This document shows, in pieces, positions 26,812 to 36,901 of a stretch of DNA of 64,000 bases (its first letter is position 1; every line of letters begins with the position of its first letter). Source of the DNA: Apilactobacillus nanyangensis (GTDB lineage Bacteria; Bacillota; Bacilli; Lactobacillales; Lactobacillaceae); NCBI RefSeq assembly GCF_016861915.1, contig NZ_BOLX01000003.1, forward strand, positions 48,205 to 112,204, read 5' to 3'. The notes beneath the pieces were generated by a model, which was not told where the DNA came from, did no database searches, and was given only the letters and a program-made list of their open reading frames with translations. The translations under genes were made by a program, and so were the position numbers.

Positions 26812-28048
26812 GTTCAATATTGTCTTCATGAGAAACTACCTACTCCACTTAAAATCAAAGAGTTTCATCGCATTACTAGTCACTCCAATTATTTCAGTCT
26901 TAATTAGTGCTGGAATCGGTGGATTAGTCGCAGGTTCAACCAGCAACTTTGACAACTACCAAGTCGCCGTTGTCGGGGATTCAAACGTTAAAAGTGAACT
27001 AGTATCCAAGGATAAAGATTCCATTGATACCAGCATCAAGTCCGAAAGTACCGCCAAAAAGGAACTTAAGAAGGACAACATTGACGGTTACATCAAGGTT
27101 TCTAAGGAAAACAACCAATACAAAATTAATTTCGTTGGAAGTAGCTCCTTAGATAGCGACGTTAAGACTGACTTGTTATCGATTGTGAACCAAAAGCAAG
27201 CTGATATTAACGTTAAAACCAGTAATGTGACTAGCGAACAATACAAGCAATTGTCTGTAAAACCAGCATTCAAGTCATCAGTCACTGATAAGGAAAAGAA
27301 GCAAAAATCAGATCAAACATCTAGCGCAAATACAGCATCAATTTACGTATTAATCTTTATTTCCTACTTCTTTACCTTAATTTACGCTTCCATCATGTCC
27401 ACCACTATCGCTAAGGAAAAAGGCACCAAGATTTCAGAAGTTATCTTCAGCAGTGTCTCACCCAGCACATACTTTAGTGGTAAAGTTGGTGCCGTGATTG
27501 CCTTGATGGCAACACAAATGTTAATTTACAGCGGTGTCGGAGTGAGTGCATACTTCATCTTGAATATGTATCCATTCTTTAACTCGCTATTCACATCCCA
27601 ACACGTATTAATTAGTACGTTTATCGGTAATATATTTAGTATTAACCTACTATTCATCTTCGTTGGTCTTATAATCGCAATCGTGCTTGCAGCGATTTGT
27701 GGTTCTCTTTCGGCAAACGTTGAAGGAGCCGCCAAGTCATCTCAACCACTTGTATTCTTGATTTTATTTATCTTCGTGCTTTCATTTAATTTTGTTAATG
27801 ATGGTTTTTCTGATTCAATCTTTTCACAAATCGGATCATACATCCCACTATTCTCATCATTCTTGATGCCAATTAGACTGATTAATCATGCTGCAAACTT
27901 CTTTGAAGGAATCATTTCACTATTAATTGCGATTGTCTTCATCACTTTCGTGACTTACAAGTTCTCAAATGTTTACAAGCTATTCATGCTAAATAGTGAA
28001 GAAGGTAGCTTCTTCAAACGCATTAAATCAGCTTTAAACAATAAATAA
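26804..28048 (+). CDS. ABC-2 type exporter permease (NatB/YhaP class)
   Basis: 414 residues from ATG 26804, overlapping the ATPase by 8 bases, with AGGCGGTGG upstream. A first helix at about 19-40, then an extracytoplasmic domain of about 130 residues rich in Lys/Asp/Ser (SKDKDSIDTSIKSE), then about six membrane helices from residue 180 on (IYVLIFISYFFTLIYASIM). This plan fits Na+/drug/peptide exporters of the NatAB type. The substrate is unknown; together with 25915-26811 it forms a two-gene operon ending in a strong terminator. Confidence 0.85.
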   Translation: MHKFNIVFMRNYLLHLKSKSFIALLVTPIISVLISAGIGGLVAGSTSNFDNYQVAVVGDSNVKSELVSKDKDSIDTSIKSESTAKKELKKDNIDGYIKVSKENNQYKINFVGSSSLDSDVKTDLLSIVNQKQADINVKTSNVTSEQYKQLSVKPAFKSSVTDKEKKQKSDQTSSANTASIYVLIFISYFFTLIYASIMSTTIAKEKGTKISEVIFSSVSPSTYFSGKVGAVIALMATQMLIYSGVGVSAYFILNMYPFFNSLFTSQHVLISTFIGNIFSINLLFIFVGLIIAIVLAAICGSLSANVEGAAKSSQPLVFLILFIFVLSFNFVNDGFSDSIFSQIGSYIPLFSSFLMPIRLINHAANFFEGIISLLIAIVFITFVTYKFSNVYKLFMLNSEEGSFFKRIKSALNNK

Positions 28049-28055
28049 ACCAATA

Positions 28056-28094
28056 AAAATAACCCTGAACGATTATGTTCAGGGTTATTTTTTT
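28056..28094. terminator. bidirectional terminator, ABC exporter / addA
   Basis: AATAACCCTGAAC / GTTCAGGGTTATT, 13-bp stem with T-run. Confidence 0.88.
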
Positions 28095-31000
28095 ACTTAA
28101 TTTTGACTGGTTTATTAATTGATAGTAGGTAGATAAATTTATCGGTAACCGGTTTATGCAAGATGTTTTCCAACGCCTTAGCATATAGGTTAATTTGACC
28201 CTTGTACTTCTTAACGGCCTTTTCGATACTTCTATCACTATCGTTTGGTACGTAGTCGGTCTTGTAATCAAACAAGATAACTTCATCGTCTAATTCGATA
28301 TAACCATCAATAATCCCGTGAATTAGTATTTTTTCAGGTGAATCGGCATCAAATCCAGGGAATACTAGGTTGGCATCCATTAGCATCGAGAATGGTGCTT
28401 CACGATGAATTTGTTCCGGATGAGCCAGCATTTGTAGTCCCAATTCACTGTCAAACACATTGATAACTTCTTGGGTTTGAATTAAGTCAGCGATTTCTGG
28501 GGTAACGACCTTGTCGGCAACTAAACGTTGTAACATCCCTACCACGTCACCTACTTCTGGCTTGTGGTCCAATGGCACCTCTTGTAATAACAAGTGGGTG
28601 GCAGTACCAACTTCAGCAGCACTTGGTTTGACAACCGATTGCATGAACTTAGGAACCGTGAAGTTAGAGCTGACATACATGTTCTTTTGCTTATTATTTT
28701 CTTGCCAATGTTCATCATAGTTACCCAATTGAATGCTATCTGGATCTTCAAATAGGCGTTTAATTTCGGAAACTGATTGATAAGCAGTGGTATGAGTTGC
28801 AACCTGATTTTGATAAGTGAAGTCCAAGACTTGGTCTACATCATCGACATTGATGTCCTTTGGCACCATCTTCTTGGCACTTTCAACGATGTGATTTAAC
28901 CACTTGGCACTGACTGCACTGTCGCCTGATGGGCTGTGTTGAGCTAGGTCATTGGCATTCACAAATTCGACATCAAAGTTAGTTTGATCATCATCTAAAC
29001 CCTTATAGGTAACGTCGTCGCCGAACTTGTTTCTAAAGTTTGGATGACGGACCAATGCAGGGCCAATCCAATCTAGGTAACTCTTGGCACCACTTCTTAA
29101 GGCGGCATCGACTAATAAGGTGTCACCACTGGCTGCCTTATTCCAGGCATCGATGACCTTGGTTCTGTCGTTTTCATTCTTGCTGGCACCAACGATGAAT
29201 AGTTGTTGTTCGGCACGGGTTAGTGCAACGTATAGTTTACGCATTTCTTCGGCCAACAAACCTTGGTTTTCGATTGCACCAACCACTTGGCGTTGCAATG
29301 AATCCTGTTTGATTCTAGTTTCTGGGTCGGTGTAGGTAATTCCTAATCCTAGGTGATCATTTAGGATGTAGGCCTTGTTGCTGTCTTGTCTGTTGAAACC
29401 GTGTGAGGCATCCATTAGGAAGACGACAGGGAATTCTAGTCCCTTACTTCCGTGAATGGTCATTACTGATACTGCATCTTGGTTGTCATCAGCATTAGCT
29501 TCGTCCAAGTCTTCGTTTCTTTCTTGCATGCGACGAACGAATCTAACGAATTGGAATAATCCCTTAAAACTGGTATTTTCGTAGTCATAGGCACGTTCGT
29601 ATAAGGCGTGTAAGTTAGCTTGGCGTTGTCTTCCGGCAGGCATCCCACCGACGTAATCCAAGAATCCGGTAGTTTCATAGATGTCCCAGATTAAATCAAC
29701 AATCGCATGTTGTTGGGCAACGTCTCTGAAGTGTTTTAATTGTTCGATAAATGTCTTCACGCGTGAGAATACTTGGTCACCAAATTCGGAATGATCCATA
29801 TTTTCGTAATTGTCGTAGAAGTTAATTACGGCATTGAAGTAATCACCGGTCTTTTGGTTAATTCTCAAGTATGCCAATTGGTTTTCATTTAGACCAACCA
29901 TTGGGGAACGCAATACCGCAACCAACGGAATGTCTTGGTACGGATTATCGATGATTGATAACATCGACATCATTATTTGAATTTCAGTGGTCTTGAAATA
30001 ACTTTGTGCCCCGTTGATTAGAACCGGAATGTTGTATGAACCAAAGATATCGGAAATGATGAGGTTATTATTTCTAGTTGAAGAAATAATCGAGATATCC
30101 GAATATTGAATTGGACGCATTACTTGTTTTTCACGGTCAAACACTGGTAACTGTTTTTCAATCATTTCGTTAATCTTTTGTGCGACCATTTCAACTTGGC
30201 CATGCGCACTGTCTTGGACTTGGAATTGGTCGTCGATTGGTTCTTCTTCATCGTCCTTACTTTCGTAAATCATTACATCAACATTAGATTGTAGTTCTTC
30301 TGGATAATATTTCGCACCGGCCTTTAGTTTGGCATCCCCGGTGTAATCAATTTCTCCAACTCGTTTATCCATTGTTTGCGTGAAAACTAAGTTGATGAAG
30401 TCATCAATGTTTTCAGCTGAACGGAAGTTATCCGGTAGGACAATGGTATGACCATCATCACTATCCATGCGTTCGATAAACATTGATGGATCGGCTAGAC
30501 GGAAACGGTAGATGGACTGCTTAACGTCTCCCACCATGAACATATTGCTGTGTTCTGGATTAGCCAATGTCGATAAAATCGCGTCTTGTAGACGGTTGTT
30601 ATCTTGATATTCATCAACCATGATTTCGTTATATTGGTTTTGTAGGTTCACTCTGACAGCTTTAGATTCGCCGTCTGAGCCAGATAGAATATCGTAGGCA
30701 TAATGTTCCACATCAATGAATTCTAGACAGTGACGCTTTAATTTGGCCTTTTGATAGCTATCGGTGAATGCGAGCACAACTTGAATTAACTTCTCGATTA
30801 ATTGCTTAGAAGCTTTCATCACTGAAAGGTTTTCTTCTTCATTTAACGCAAAGTACTTATCAGGTAGTTTTTGAACCGCCTTTCTAGCGTTATCTCGAAT
30901 ATCCTTAATACGGTCATGAAGACCTTTTGTGATGTCATCACAGTCTTTGGGAACGCGTGGAAATTGCTTAAACGTGATATCTTCGAATGCTTGCTTGATA

Positions 31001-31818
31001 TCGTTCCAATCAGAATCAGGCAACATATCGTATAAACCGTTGATATTATCAATATCGACTTGAACTGCAGCGGCTTCTTTTTCCATCAAACTTTCATCTG
31101 CAATTCGTTTAGCGGATTCAAAAGATAGACGTTGTTGAGTCAAATCGTTTTGAATGAATGGTAATAAGTTGTTTTGGTAAAAGTCGGAATGAACCAAATC
31201 ATCCCCTTTAATATCGTAAATCTTGGTGGTGTTCTTTAACCAATCAACCGGATCACGATTTACGTTGGCGTAATCATAAATTCTAAATACTAAATCAGTT
31301 AAGCCATCATCGGAACGGTCATTGGAGAAGTTTTCAGTCAATTGGGCAAATAGGCCGTCCCCATCGTTGGCATATAGGTCTTCACGCACTGAATCCCAAA
31401 CTTGTTCCTTTAGCATTTGGCTTTCCGTTTGATCCGCTAACAATCTGAAATTAGGGTCCAAATCAATAATGTAGTAGTAACTTTGGACAATCTTTTGACA
31501 AAACGAGTCCATTGTTGAAATATCGGCAACCGGCAAACGACGTAATTGACGTACTAAAAACGCCTTAACTTCTGAGTCGGTGGCTTTTTTCAACTCTTGT
31601 TGTAACGCCTTTTGAATACGGTCACGCATTTCCTTGGCAGCTGCCTTGGTAAACGTAACGATTAGCATCTCATCAATATTGACGCGGTCGTTTAATAACT
31701 TGTTAATCACACGGTCAACCAAGACACGGGTCTTACCTGAACCGGCTGATGCTGAAACGAGGACGTTTTCATCAAAATGTCCGGTAACGGCTTCTCTTTG
31801 TGGCTTTGTGTATTCCAT
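28093..31818 (-). CDS. addA: ATP-dependent helicase/nuclease subunit A
   Basis: 1241 residues. UvrD-type helicase: Walker A SASAGSGKT at 22-30, FTKAAAKEMRDR, motif II DEYQDNN, motif III VGDVKQSIYRFR, motif V/VI HGSKGLEFPVVF and LYVALTRAEQQL. C-terminal RecB-family nuclease: FDYKTD near 1183-1188 and GQINLY near 1207. With AddB it processes double-strand ends and loads RecA at Chi. The start codon shares one base (31818) with the stop of addB, so the two are coupled. Called RexA in lactococci. Confidence 0.95.
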   Translation of the reverse strand: MEYTKPQREAVTGHFDENVLVSASAGSGKTRVLVDRVINKLLNDRVNIDEMLIVTFTKAAAKEMRDRIQKALQQELKKATDSEVKAFLVRQLRRLPVADISTMDSFCQKIVQSYYYIIDLDPNFRLLADQTESQMLKEQVWDSVREDLYANDGDGLFAQLTENFSNDRSDDGLTDLVFRIYDYANVNRDPVDWLKNTTKIYDIKGDDLVHSDFYQNNLLPFIQNDLTQQRLSFESAKRIADESLMEKEAAAVQVDIDNINGLYDMLPDSDWNDIKQAFEDITFKQFPRVPKDCDDITKGLHDRIKDIRDNARKAVQKLPDKYFALNEEENLSVMKASKQLIEKLIQVVLAFTDSYQKAKLKRHCLEFIDVEHYAYDILSGSDGESKAVRVNLQNQYNEIMVDEYQDNNRLQDAILSTLANPEHSNMFMVGDVKQSIYRFRLADPSMFIERMDSDDGHTIVLPDNFRSAENIDDFINLVFTQTMDKRVGEIDYTGDAKLKAGAKYYPEELQSNVDVMIYESKDDEEEPIDDQFQVQDSAHGQVEMVAQKINEMIEKQLPVFDREKQVMRPIQYSDISIISSTRNNNLIISDIFGSYNIPVLINGAQSYFKTTEIQIMMSMLSIIDNPYQDIPLVAVLRSPMVGLNENQLAYLRINQKTGDYFNAVINFYDNYENMDHSEFGDQVFSRVKTFIEQLKHFRDVAQQHAIVDLIWDIYETTGFLDYVGGMPAGRQRQANLHALYERAYDYENTSFKGLFQFVRFVRRMQERNEDLDEANADDNQDAVSVMTIHGSKGLEFPVVFLMDASHGFNRQDSNKAYILNDHLGLGITYTDPETRIKQDSLQRQVVGAIENQGLLAEEMRKLYVALTRAEQQLFIVGASKNENDRTKVIDAWNKAASGDTLLVDAALRSGAKSYLDWIGPALVRHPNFRNKFGDDVTYKGLDDDQTNFDVEFVNANDLAQHSPSGDSAVSAKWLNHIVESAKKMVPKDINVDDVDQVLDFTYQNQVATHTTAYQSVSEIKRLFEDPDSIQLGNYDEHWQENNKQKNMYVSSNFTVPKFMQSVVKPSAAEVGTATHLLLQEVPLDHKPEVGDVVGMLQRLVADKVVTPEIADLIQTQEVINVFDSELGLQMLAHPEQIHREAPFSMLMDANLVFPGFDADSPEKILIHGIIDGYIELDDEVILFDYKTDYVPNDSDRSIEKAVKKYKGQINLYAKALENILHKPVTDKFIYLLSINKPVKIK

Positions 31819-34800
31819 TATTGATTGTCCCCCCTTAGCATTTTCAAGACGTCTTCTAATGAGTAATTAGGCACGTCTCTGTAGTTATTTTCATTCAATA
31901 GCGGATCGAACTGCATGATTGAACGATAAGGTGTAAATTGCATTGCGTCTTGGTTTTGACCAAAGCGCGCTGGTTTCAAATCGATGTTTCCAGTAAAGAT
32001 TTCCAATCCAGCCTTCTTGATTAGGTCCTCATTGTGAGATAGCAACAAGTCTAAGTCTTCCGGTTGAACGATTGGACTAGACTTGTAAAATCCTCCACTC
32101 TTTGTCTTTCTCAATGGGTAAACCTTGGATGAACCGAACTTGTCACCAGAAATTGTCTTATCAATCTTATCCAGTAGTTCACCGTCGTTAACTAGGATTC
32201 CTTGGTATTTTTGTTTGCTTAATACCGCGTCTTCAAATGACTTCTTCAAATCCTTATTGGTGTACTTAGGATTGTAAATATGCATGTATACGGCACCGGC
32301 CAAGGCCGCCTTTTCTTCTTCATCAATAATGCCTAGGTTGTGCGCTAACACGTCGATATAGGTCATCATTTGCATTGAAGTTCCGTCATAGACACGGGCA
32401 AAATCCAATTTACGTTCACTGGACTTATAATCGACAATTCCTAAGTAATTCTTACCGTCCACGTTCATTGAATCGATTCTATCAATTCGACCACGGACGT
32501 TAACTAACTTCGCGGTGGTTAGTTCATTGTTCTTAGGCAATTCAAAACTAAGTGGTTGTAAGTCATCCTTATGCCCTACTTGACCGAATGAAATTTCAGT
32601 CTTCTTCGCACGCATTGGTGTGTACTTACTTTGTTTTTGAATCGTTTCAATCGTGTGTTTAACGGTCTTAATCAATTGGTTCTTGATGTAGTTCATTCGA
32701 CTAGAACTATCTAGAATGGTGTATTGGAAGTCGTTTGGATCTTCTAGCATCTTGGCAACAACCGTATCAACCAATTCGTTGATTGCTTGTTTATCCAAGT
32801 TTTCCAAGTCGATGTGTTCTGAGTTCACGATGCGCATCAATTGATCCATTGATTCGTGATAGAACTGACCTGTACTTGCTGGTGATAGGTCAAAGACATC
32901 ACGTTCTTTTAGTTTCAAACCATAACGCAAGAAGTATTCGTATGGGTTACTGTAGAATTGTTCCAACTTAGAGATGGAAGTGTTGATTTTATCGCCATAT
33001 AAACCAGTCACAATTTCTGGTAGTAATTGAGTTGGTGTGTTGTTGTAGTCCAAACCACCCAACAGTTTGTTGGTTAAGTCACGGTAGTTTAGGTTTTGAT
33101 CTAGCTTGTTATATACATATTGCCATGCAGGTGCTAAGTTCGAGTTATTAAGTTTGGCATCTTGACTGGCTTGAACCAAGTGACGAAGCGTTGAACGATA
33201 TGTTCCAATATATTCATCAATATCTTTTGCATCAGCAGTTGGATGGCTAGAGATATGTTGAATATCAATGCCAAAGTGTTCAACGATTCTTGAAACATAT
33301 GGAGAAATGGCAACTGAAGATTCGTCACTATCGCCTAAACTATAGGAAAAGATTAACTTTTCACTACCGGATAGGAATGCTAGATAGTTTAGGAACGGAT
33401 CGTTGGCCATTTGGTTTTCAGAAGTTTCACGTAGGTATTGGTCATCGTCAAAGAAGTCACGCAAATCATCACGGTCCGCGTCACTAAATAATGCCTCGTT
33501 AGTAATCTTATCCGGCATCACATCGTCGGTAGCACCCATCATGAAGATCACTTTACGGTTGTTCATTTGCACAATTCCACTTTCAGAAATGGCCACTTGG
33601 TCCAATGTTGATGGGATTTGTGAGTAGGTAGCACCTGAAAATCCACTTTGAAGAAGACTCAAAAAGTCATCCGCAACAAATTCACGGTTTCCCAGAATTG
33701 AAACATAGTCGTCTAATAGGTTACAGAATGTTTGCCATACCTGTTCTGGTTGGGCGGCATCCAATAAATTGTCCTTTAAGATGGAATCATTACGCCATTG
33801 TTTTAGTCGTCTAACCACTCCCATGTCCACTAGGAATTGGAATAATGTGGCAGCGGCTTCTTGACCAGTCTTGGCATTGCGCATTTTCTTGAAGAATGGT
33901 GGGAAATTATCACCGATAAAGTGTCTAATTACGTTGATTTTTCCAGAAATGTTACGCATTCTATCGGCTTGCACACCGAAGTCACTTTCTGATAACCATG
34001 CGTATTGCCAGTCTTCCTTTTGGGTCCAACGAGATCCTTCGTAACCATTCTTTAGTACTAGGTTTTCGGTTAAGGCAACGTATTGACGGTAATCATCAGC
34101 CTTCATGAAGTTTCCGTTACCATCACCTGGAACCATTAATTCGGTCTTTAGTAATCTCATTACATCTTGATATTGGTACTTGCGAGTACCGCTTTCTAAA
34201 CTAAAAATCGCATCGATTAATTCCACCAATGGATGGTCTTCCATTGATTTAGTAACGTCGTTAAATGCAGGAATATCTAATAGTTTAAACACTGGTTTAA
34301 TCACGTTTTGGTACTTGTCCAAATGACGAGTCAAGATTAAGAAATCGGAGTATTTGTAGCCACCATGAGCGACCATTTGACGGATTTTAACCGCGATATT
34401 TTCGACTTCAGCAAAAGGACTATCGGCACGATAAACCTGAATACTGTCTGAGTAGGTTAGTTCGCTCTTATCGATATCACCTAGTCCGGTTGATTGTTCC
34501 CAATATGTATCTAGTTTGTGCAAATCATCTGATACACGAAGTTTCTTGGCCATCTTATCAACCAATACAGGAACGTTGTTGGCACGGGCAATGTTGTAAA
34601 AACGGTTGTACCATTTGGCTGATTGGAAGAATAGGTTTGGTCCTTGGGGTAGTTCGTCGGGGTACTTACGATCCAGGTTCAAACCGATGGTAACACCGGC
34701 AGAACGATTGATTAGTAGTTCGACTAGCTTGGCTTCTTGGGCGGTAAATTGGTTAAATCCATTGAAGTAGAAATGGCTGTGGGATAGGTCTAGTTCATCA

Positions 34801-35387
34801 TTTTCGATAAAACGGCAGAACAAGTTTAAGACGTCTGATTTATATAGGTAGATACCTTGTGTTTGTTCCTCAAAAGCGCGGTAAATGATGATGAAATCAT
34901 GCATTTTATCGCGTAATCCAGCGTTTATTTTGTCGTTATTATCAACGATTTTTTCAAGGTTGTCGGCAGAAATTTGACCGGCTTGCATTTCACTAATTTG
35001 TTGGGCTAATTTTTGAATAAAACCAGGTTGGCCGGATTCACCCCTAAAGACGGTTAATTCATCCTGGTGATCTATTAGGATTTGATAAATTAGCATGCTA
35101 ATGCCGGAGTCGCTTAGTCTTGTTTTTTGGTATTCTTGATTATTCTTCATGTAATACCAGACAAGTCGGGTAACGGAGAAAGTCTGGAATTTACTTTCGG
35201 CATAAATCGGTTCATTGTCGGTGTTTAAATCCTTTAGTGCTTGCACTTCGGATTCAAACTTAATGTGGTTAGGGACTAGATAGAAGAATTCGTCATCAGG
35301 GTGATTACTGATTGATTCTTTTAGCGAATCTATAATGACTTCTTCATGATTGTAGCTAGCGGTTCCCAAAATAAATTGTAAAGACAT
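31818..35387 (-). CDS. addB: ATP-dependent helicase/deoxyribonuclease subunit B
   Basis: 1189 residues. The N terminus FILGTASYNHEEVIIDSL lies where AddB has a Walker A, but the GxxGxGKT motif is not intact. Features of the AddB/RexB line include SEFFYLVPNH-like segments, TASYNH, and the RecB-type nuclease with GIVDYKSSERK around residue 980. Only two Cys are present, neither in the nuclease region, so the Fe-S cluster of Bacillus AddB is missing, as in RexB of lactic acid bacteria. First gene of addBA. Confidence 0.92.
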   Translation of the reverse strand: MSLQFILGTASYNHEEVIIDSLKESISNHPDDEFFYLVPNHIKFESEVQALKDLNTDNEPIYAESKFQTFSVTRLVWYYMKNNQEYQKTRLSDSGISMLIYQILIDHQDELTVFRGESGQPGFIQKLAQQISEMQAGQISADNLEKIVDNNDKINAGLRDKMHDFIIIYRAFEEQTQGIYLYKSDVLNLFCRFIENDELDLSHSHFYFNGFNQFTAQEAKLVELLINRSAGVTIGLNLDRKYPDELPQGPNLFFQSAKWYNRFYNIARANNVPVLVDKMAKKLRVSDDLHKLDTYWEQSTGLGDIDKSELTYSDSIQVYRADSPFAEVENIAVKIRQMVAHGGYKYSDFLILTRHLDKYQNVIKPVFKLLDIPAFNDVTKSMEDHPLVELIDAIFSLESGTRKYQYQDVMRLLKTELMVPGDGNGNFMKADDYRQYVALTENLVLKNGYEGSRWTQKEDWQYAWLSESDFGVQADRMRNISGKINVIRHFIGDNFPPFFKKMRNAKTGQEAAATLFQFLVDMGVVRRLKQWRNDSILKDNLLDAAQPEQVWQTFCNLLDDYVSILGNREFVADDFLSLLQSGFSGATYSQIPSTLDQVAISESGIVQMNNRKVIFMMGATDDVMPDKITNEALFSDADRDDLRDFFDDDQYLRETSENQMANDPFLNYLAFLSGSEKLIFSYSLGDSDESSVAISPYVSRIVEHFGIDIQHISSHPTADAKDIDEYIGTYRSTLRHLVQASQDAKLNNSNLAPAWQYVYNKLDQNLNYRDLTNKLLGGLDYNNTPTQLLPEIVTGLYGDKINTSISKLEQFYSNPYEYFLRYGLKLKERDVFDLSPASTGQFYHESMDQLMRIVNSEHIDLENLDKQAINELVDTVVAKMLEDPNDFQYTILDSSSRMNYIKNQLIKTVKHTIETIQKQSKYTPMRAKKTEISFGQVGHKDDLQPLSFELPKNNELTTAKLVNVRGRIDRIDSMNVDGKNYLGIVDYKSSERKLDFARVYDGTSMQMMTYIDVLAHNLGIIDEEEKAALAGAVYMHIYNPKYTNKDLKKSFEDAVLSKQKYQGILVNDGELLDKIDKTISGDKFGSSKVYPLRKTKSGGFYKSSPIVQPEDLDLLLSHNEDLIKKAGLEIFTGNIDLKPARFGQNQDAMQFTPYRSIMQFDPLLNENNYRDVPNYSLEDVLKMLRGDNQ

Positions 35388-35477
35388 TTCATTACCCCTT
35401 TTTCATGAATTAATATTCTAATTATATAATACGTGAAAAGATGTGTCAGACTTTTCAAACATTTAGTTACTCTTCAA

Positions 35478-35492
35478 AAATGTTATTAAGAC
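35478..35492. repeat. copy 2 of the AAATGTTATTAAGAC intergenic motif
   Basis: Exact 15-base match to 8104-8118. With its right flank (GGCGTTTAT) it also resembles the site near 56966-56990. It is about 95 bases upstream of addB. Confidence 0.4.
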
Positions 35493-35554
35493 GGCGTTTA
35501 TGTGAATTATAATTTTTTAATTGAAAAAATTTTATATTTTTCGAGTCATAATCT

Positions 35555-35583
35555 TTGGTGCAATTATTCGGTTGTGGTATATT
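35555..35583 (+). promoter_or_regulatory. promoter of Mn-catalase gene
   Basis: TTGGTG (35555-35560), 17-bp spacer, TATATT (35578-35583). Confidence 0.5.
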
Positions 35584-35746
35584 AAATCGTACGCAAAATA
35601 TTAATACAAAACGTATGGATATTTTGGACAATAAAAAACAATTATGATGTAATATAGGATCGATTTTTATTTATTGGGATAAAGCTCTAACTTGGGTTTA
35701 ATAAAATCGGCTACCGCCTTGAACATCTAAGGAAAGAGGTACTGTT

Positions 35747-36553
35747 ATGTTCAGACATACTCGTAAATTACAATACAACGCTAAGCCAGATCGTCCAGAT
35801 CCAATTATGGCTCGTCGTCTACAAGAAGCCCTAGGTGGTCAATGGGGTGAAACTACTGGTATGATGTCATACCTATCACAAGGTTGGTCATCAACTGGTG
35901 ACGAAAAGTACAAAGACTTACTATTAGACACTGGTACTGAAGAAATTGGTCACGTTGAAATGATTTCAACTATGATTGGTTACCTATTAGAAGGTGCACC
36001 AACTACTATGACTACTGAAGAAATGAAAAATGACCCAGCTAAGGCTGCCCTACTTTCAGGTATGGACCCAGAACATGCATTAGTTCATGGTCTAAACGCT
36101 GGTCTAAACAACCCTAACGGTGCTGCATGGAACGCCGGTTACGTTACTTCATCAGGTAACCTAGTTGCTGACATGCGTTTCAACGTTGTTCGTGAATCAC
36201 AAGCTCGTCTACAAGTTAGCCGTCTATACGACATGACTGATGACGAAGGTGTTCGTGACATGTTGAAGTTCCTATTAGCTCGTGAAACTCAACACCAACT
36301 ACAATTCATGAAGGCTCAAGAAGAACTAGAAGAAAAATACGGTGTTATCGTTCCTGGTAACATGCACGATATCGAACACAGCGAATACGCTCACGTTCTA
36401 ATGAACTTCTCTGATGGTGAAGGTTCACGTGAATTCGAAGGCCAAGTTGCTAAAGACGGTCAAAAGTTCACTTACCAAGAAAACCCAGAAGCTATGGGTG
36501 GTATTCCAGAAGTTAAACCTGCTGATCCTCGTTTACACAACGACCAAGGTTAA
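35747..36553 (+). CDS. manganese catalase
   Basis: 268 residues, ATG behind GGAAAGAGG. It dismutates H2O2 with a di-manganese centre, independent of haem. The four-helix bundle ligands are visible: LGGQWGETTGMM (first Glu), TEEIGHVEM (Glu and His pair), NVVRESQARLQ and ARETQHQLQFM (second half-site Glu and His). N-terminal MFRHTRKLQYNAKPDRPDP is typical. Strong codon bias suggests high expression. It has its own promoter and terminator. Confidence 0.94.
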   Translation: MFRHTRKLQYNAKPDRPDPIMARRLQEALGGQWGETTGMMSYLSQGWSSTGDEKYKDLLLDTGTEEIGHVEMISTMIGYLLEGAPTTMTTEEMKNDPAKAALLSGMDPEHALVHGLNAGLNNPNGAAWNAGYVTSSGNLVADMRFNVVRESQARLQVSRLYDMTDDEGVRDMLKFLLARETQHQLQFMKAQEELEEKYGVIVPGNMHDIEHSEYAHVLMNFSDGEGSREFEGQVAKDGQKFTYQENPEAMGGIPEVKPADPRLHNDQG

Positions 36554-36613
36554 TTTCTACCTTTACTCCTACAATTTTCGAAATACGACAATTAATCTTA
36601 CTAATCCAAACAA

Positions 36614-36642
36614 AAACTCCAACTTCGGTTGGAGTTTTTTAT
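36614..36642 (+). terminator. terminator of Mn-catalase gene
   Basis: AAACTCCAACTTCGGTTGGAG hairpin with T-run; the loop is the stable TTCG type. Confidence 0.85.
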
Positions 36643-36653
36643 ATTTTCTTAAC

Positions 36654-36682
36654 TTGTTATTTATTAATAATAGAATTAGAAT
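36654..36682 (+). promoter_or_regulatory. promoter of the 48-codon gene
   Basis: TTGTTA (36654-36659), 17-bp spacer, TAGAAT (36677-36682). Confidence 0.5.
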
Positions 36683-36713
36683 TAACCTAATTAAATTTAT
36701 AGGAGTGTTTGTC

Positions 36714-36860
36714 ATGCAATTTATTTTTGAATTACTTCATGGAATCGCCGAAATGATTTCTAACTCAATTGCTTTTCACCTAACCCTATTACATATTCAA
36801 CCTTCAAACATCTTTTTGAATATTCCACACATTATTGAAACAATCATTCATTTTAAATAG
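36714..36860 (+). CDS. 48-residue hydrophobic peptide, unknown
   Basis: A small gene with its own promoter, AGGAG (36701-36705) 8 bases before ATG 36714, and its own terminator just after the stop. It reads MQFIFELLHGIAEMISNS then a second segment LHIQPSNIFLNIPHIIETI. The N-terminal part would make an amphipathic helix with acidic residues on one face; three His in the chain. It could be a membrane-active peptide, a toxin of a type I module, or a signalling peptide; nothing in the sequence decides. No antisense RNA was identified. Confidence 0.6.
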   Translation: MQFIFELLHGIAEMISNSIAFHLTLLHIQPSNIFLNIPHIIETIIHFK

Positions 36861-36867
36861 ATAAAGC

Positions 36868-36900
36868 AAAAAAGACACTCCTATTTGGGAGTGTCTTTTG
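36868..36900. terminator. bidirectional terminator after the small peptide gene
   Basis: AAGACACTCC / GGAGTGTCTT hairpin with A- and T-runs. Confidence 0.85.
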
Positions 36901-36901
36901 T

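Larger units (their letters stand above)
35388..35746. other. non-coding region between addB and Mn-catalase
   Basis: It holds the second copy of the AAATGTTATTAAGAC motif (35478-35492), the catalase promoter (35555-35583) and a catalase leader of about 155 bases with no recognised riboswitch. An uncalled addB promoter must lie near 35400-35470. Confidence 0.45.

Noticed and set aside
35590..35746. yybP-ykoY manganese riboswitch before Mn-catalase
   Set aside because: The conserved GGGGAGTAG and partner loop were not found.
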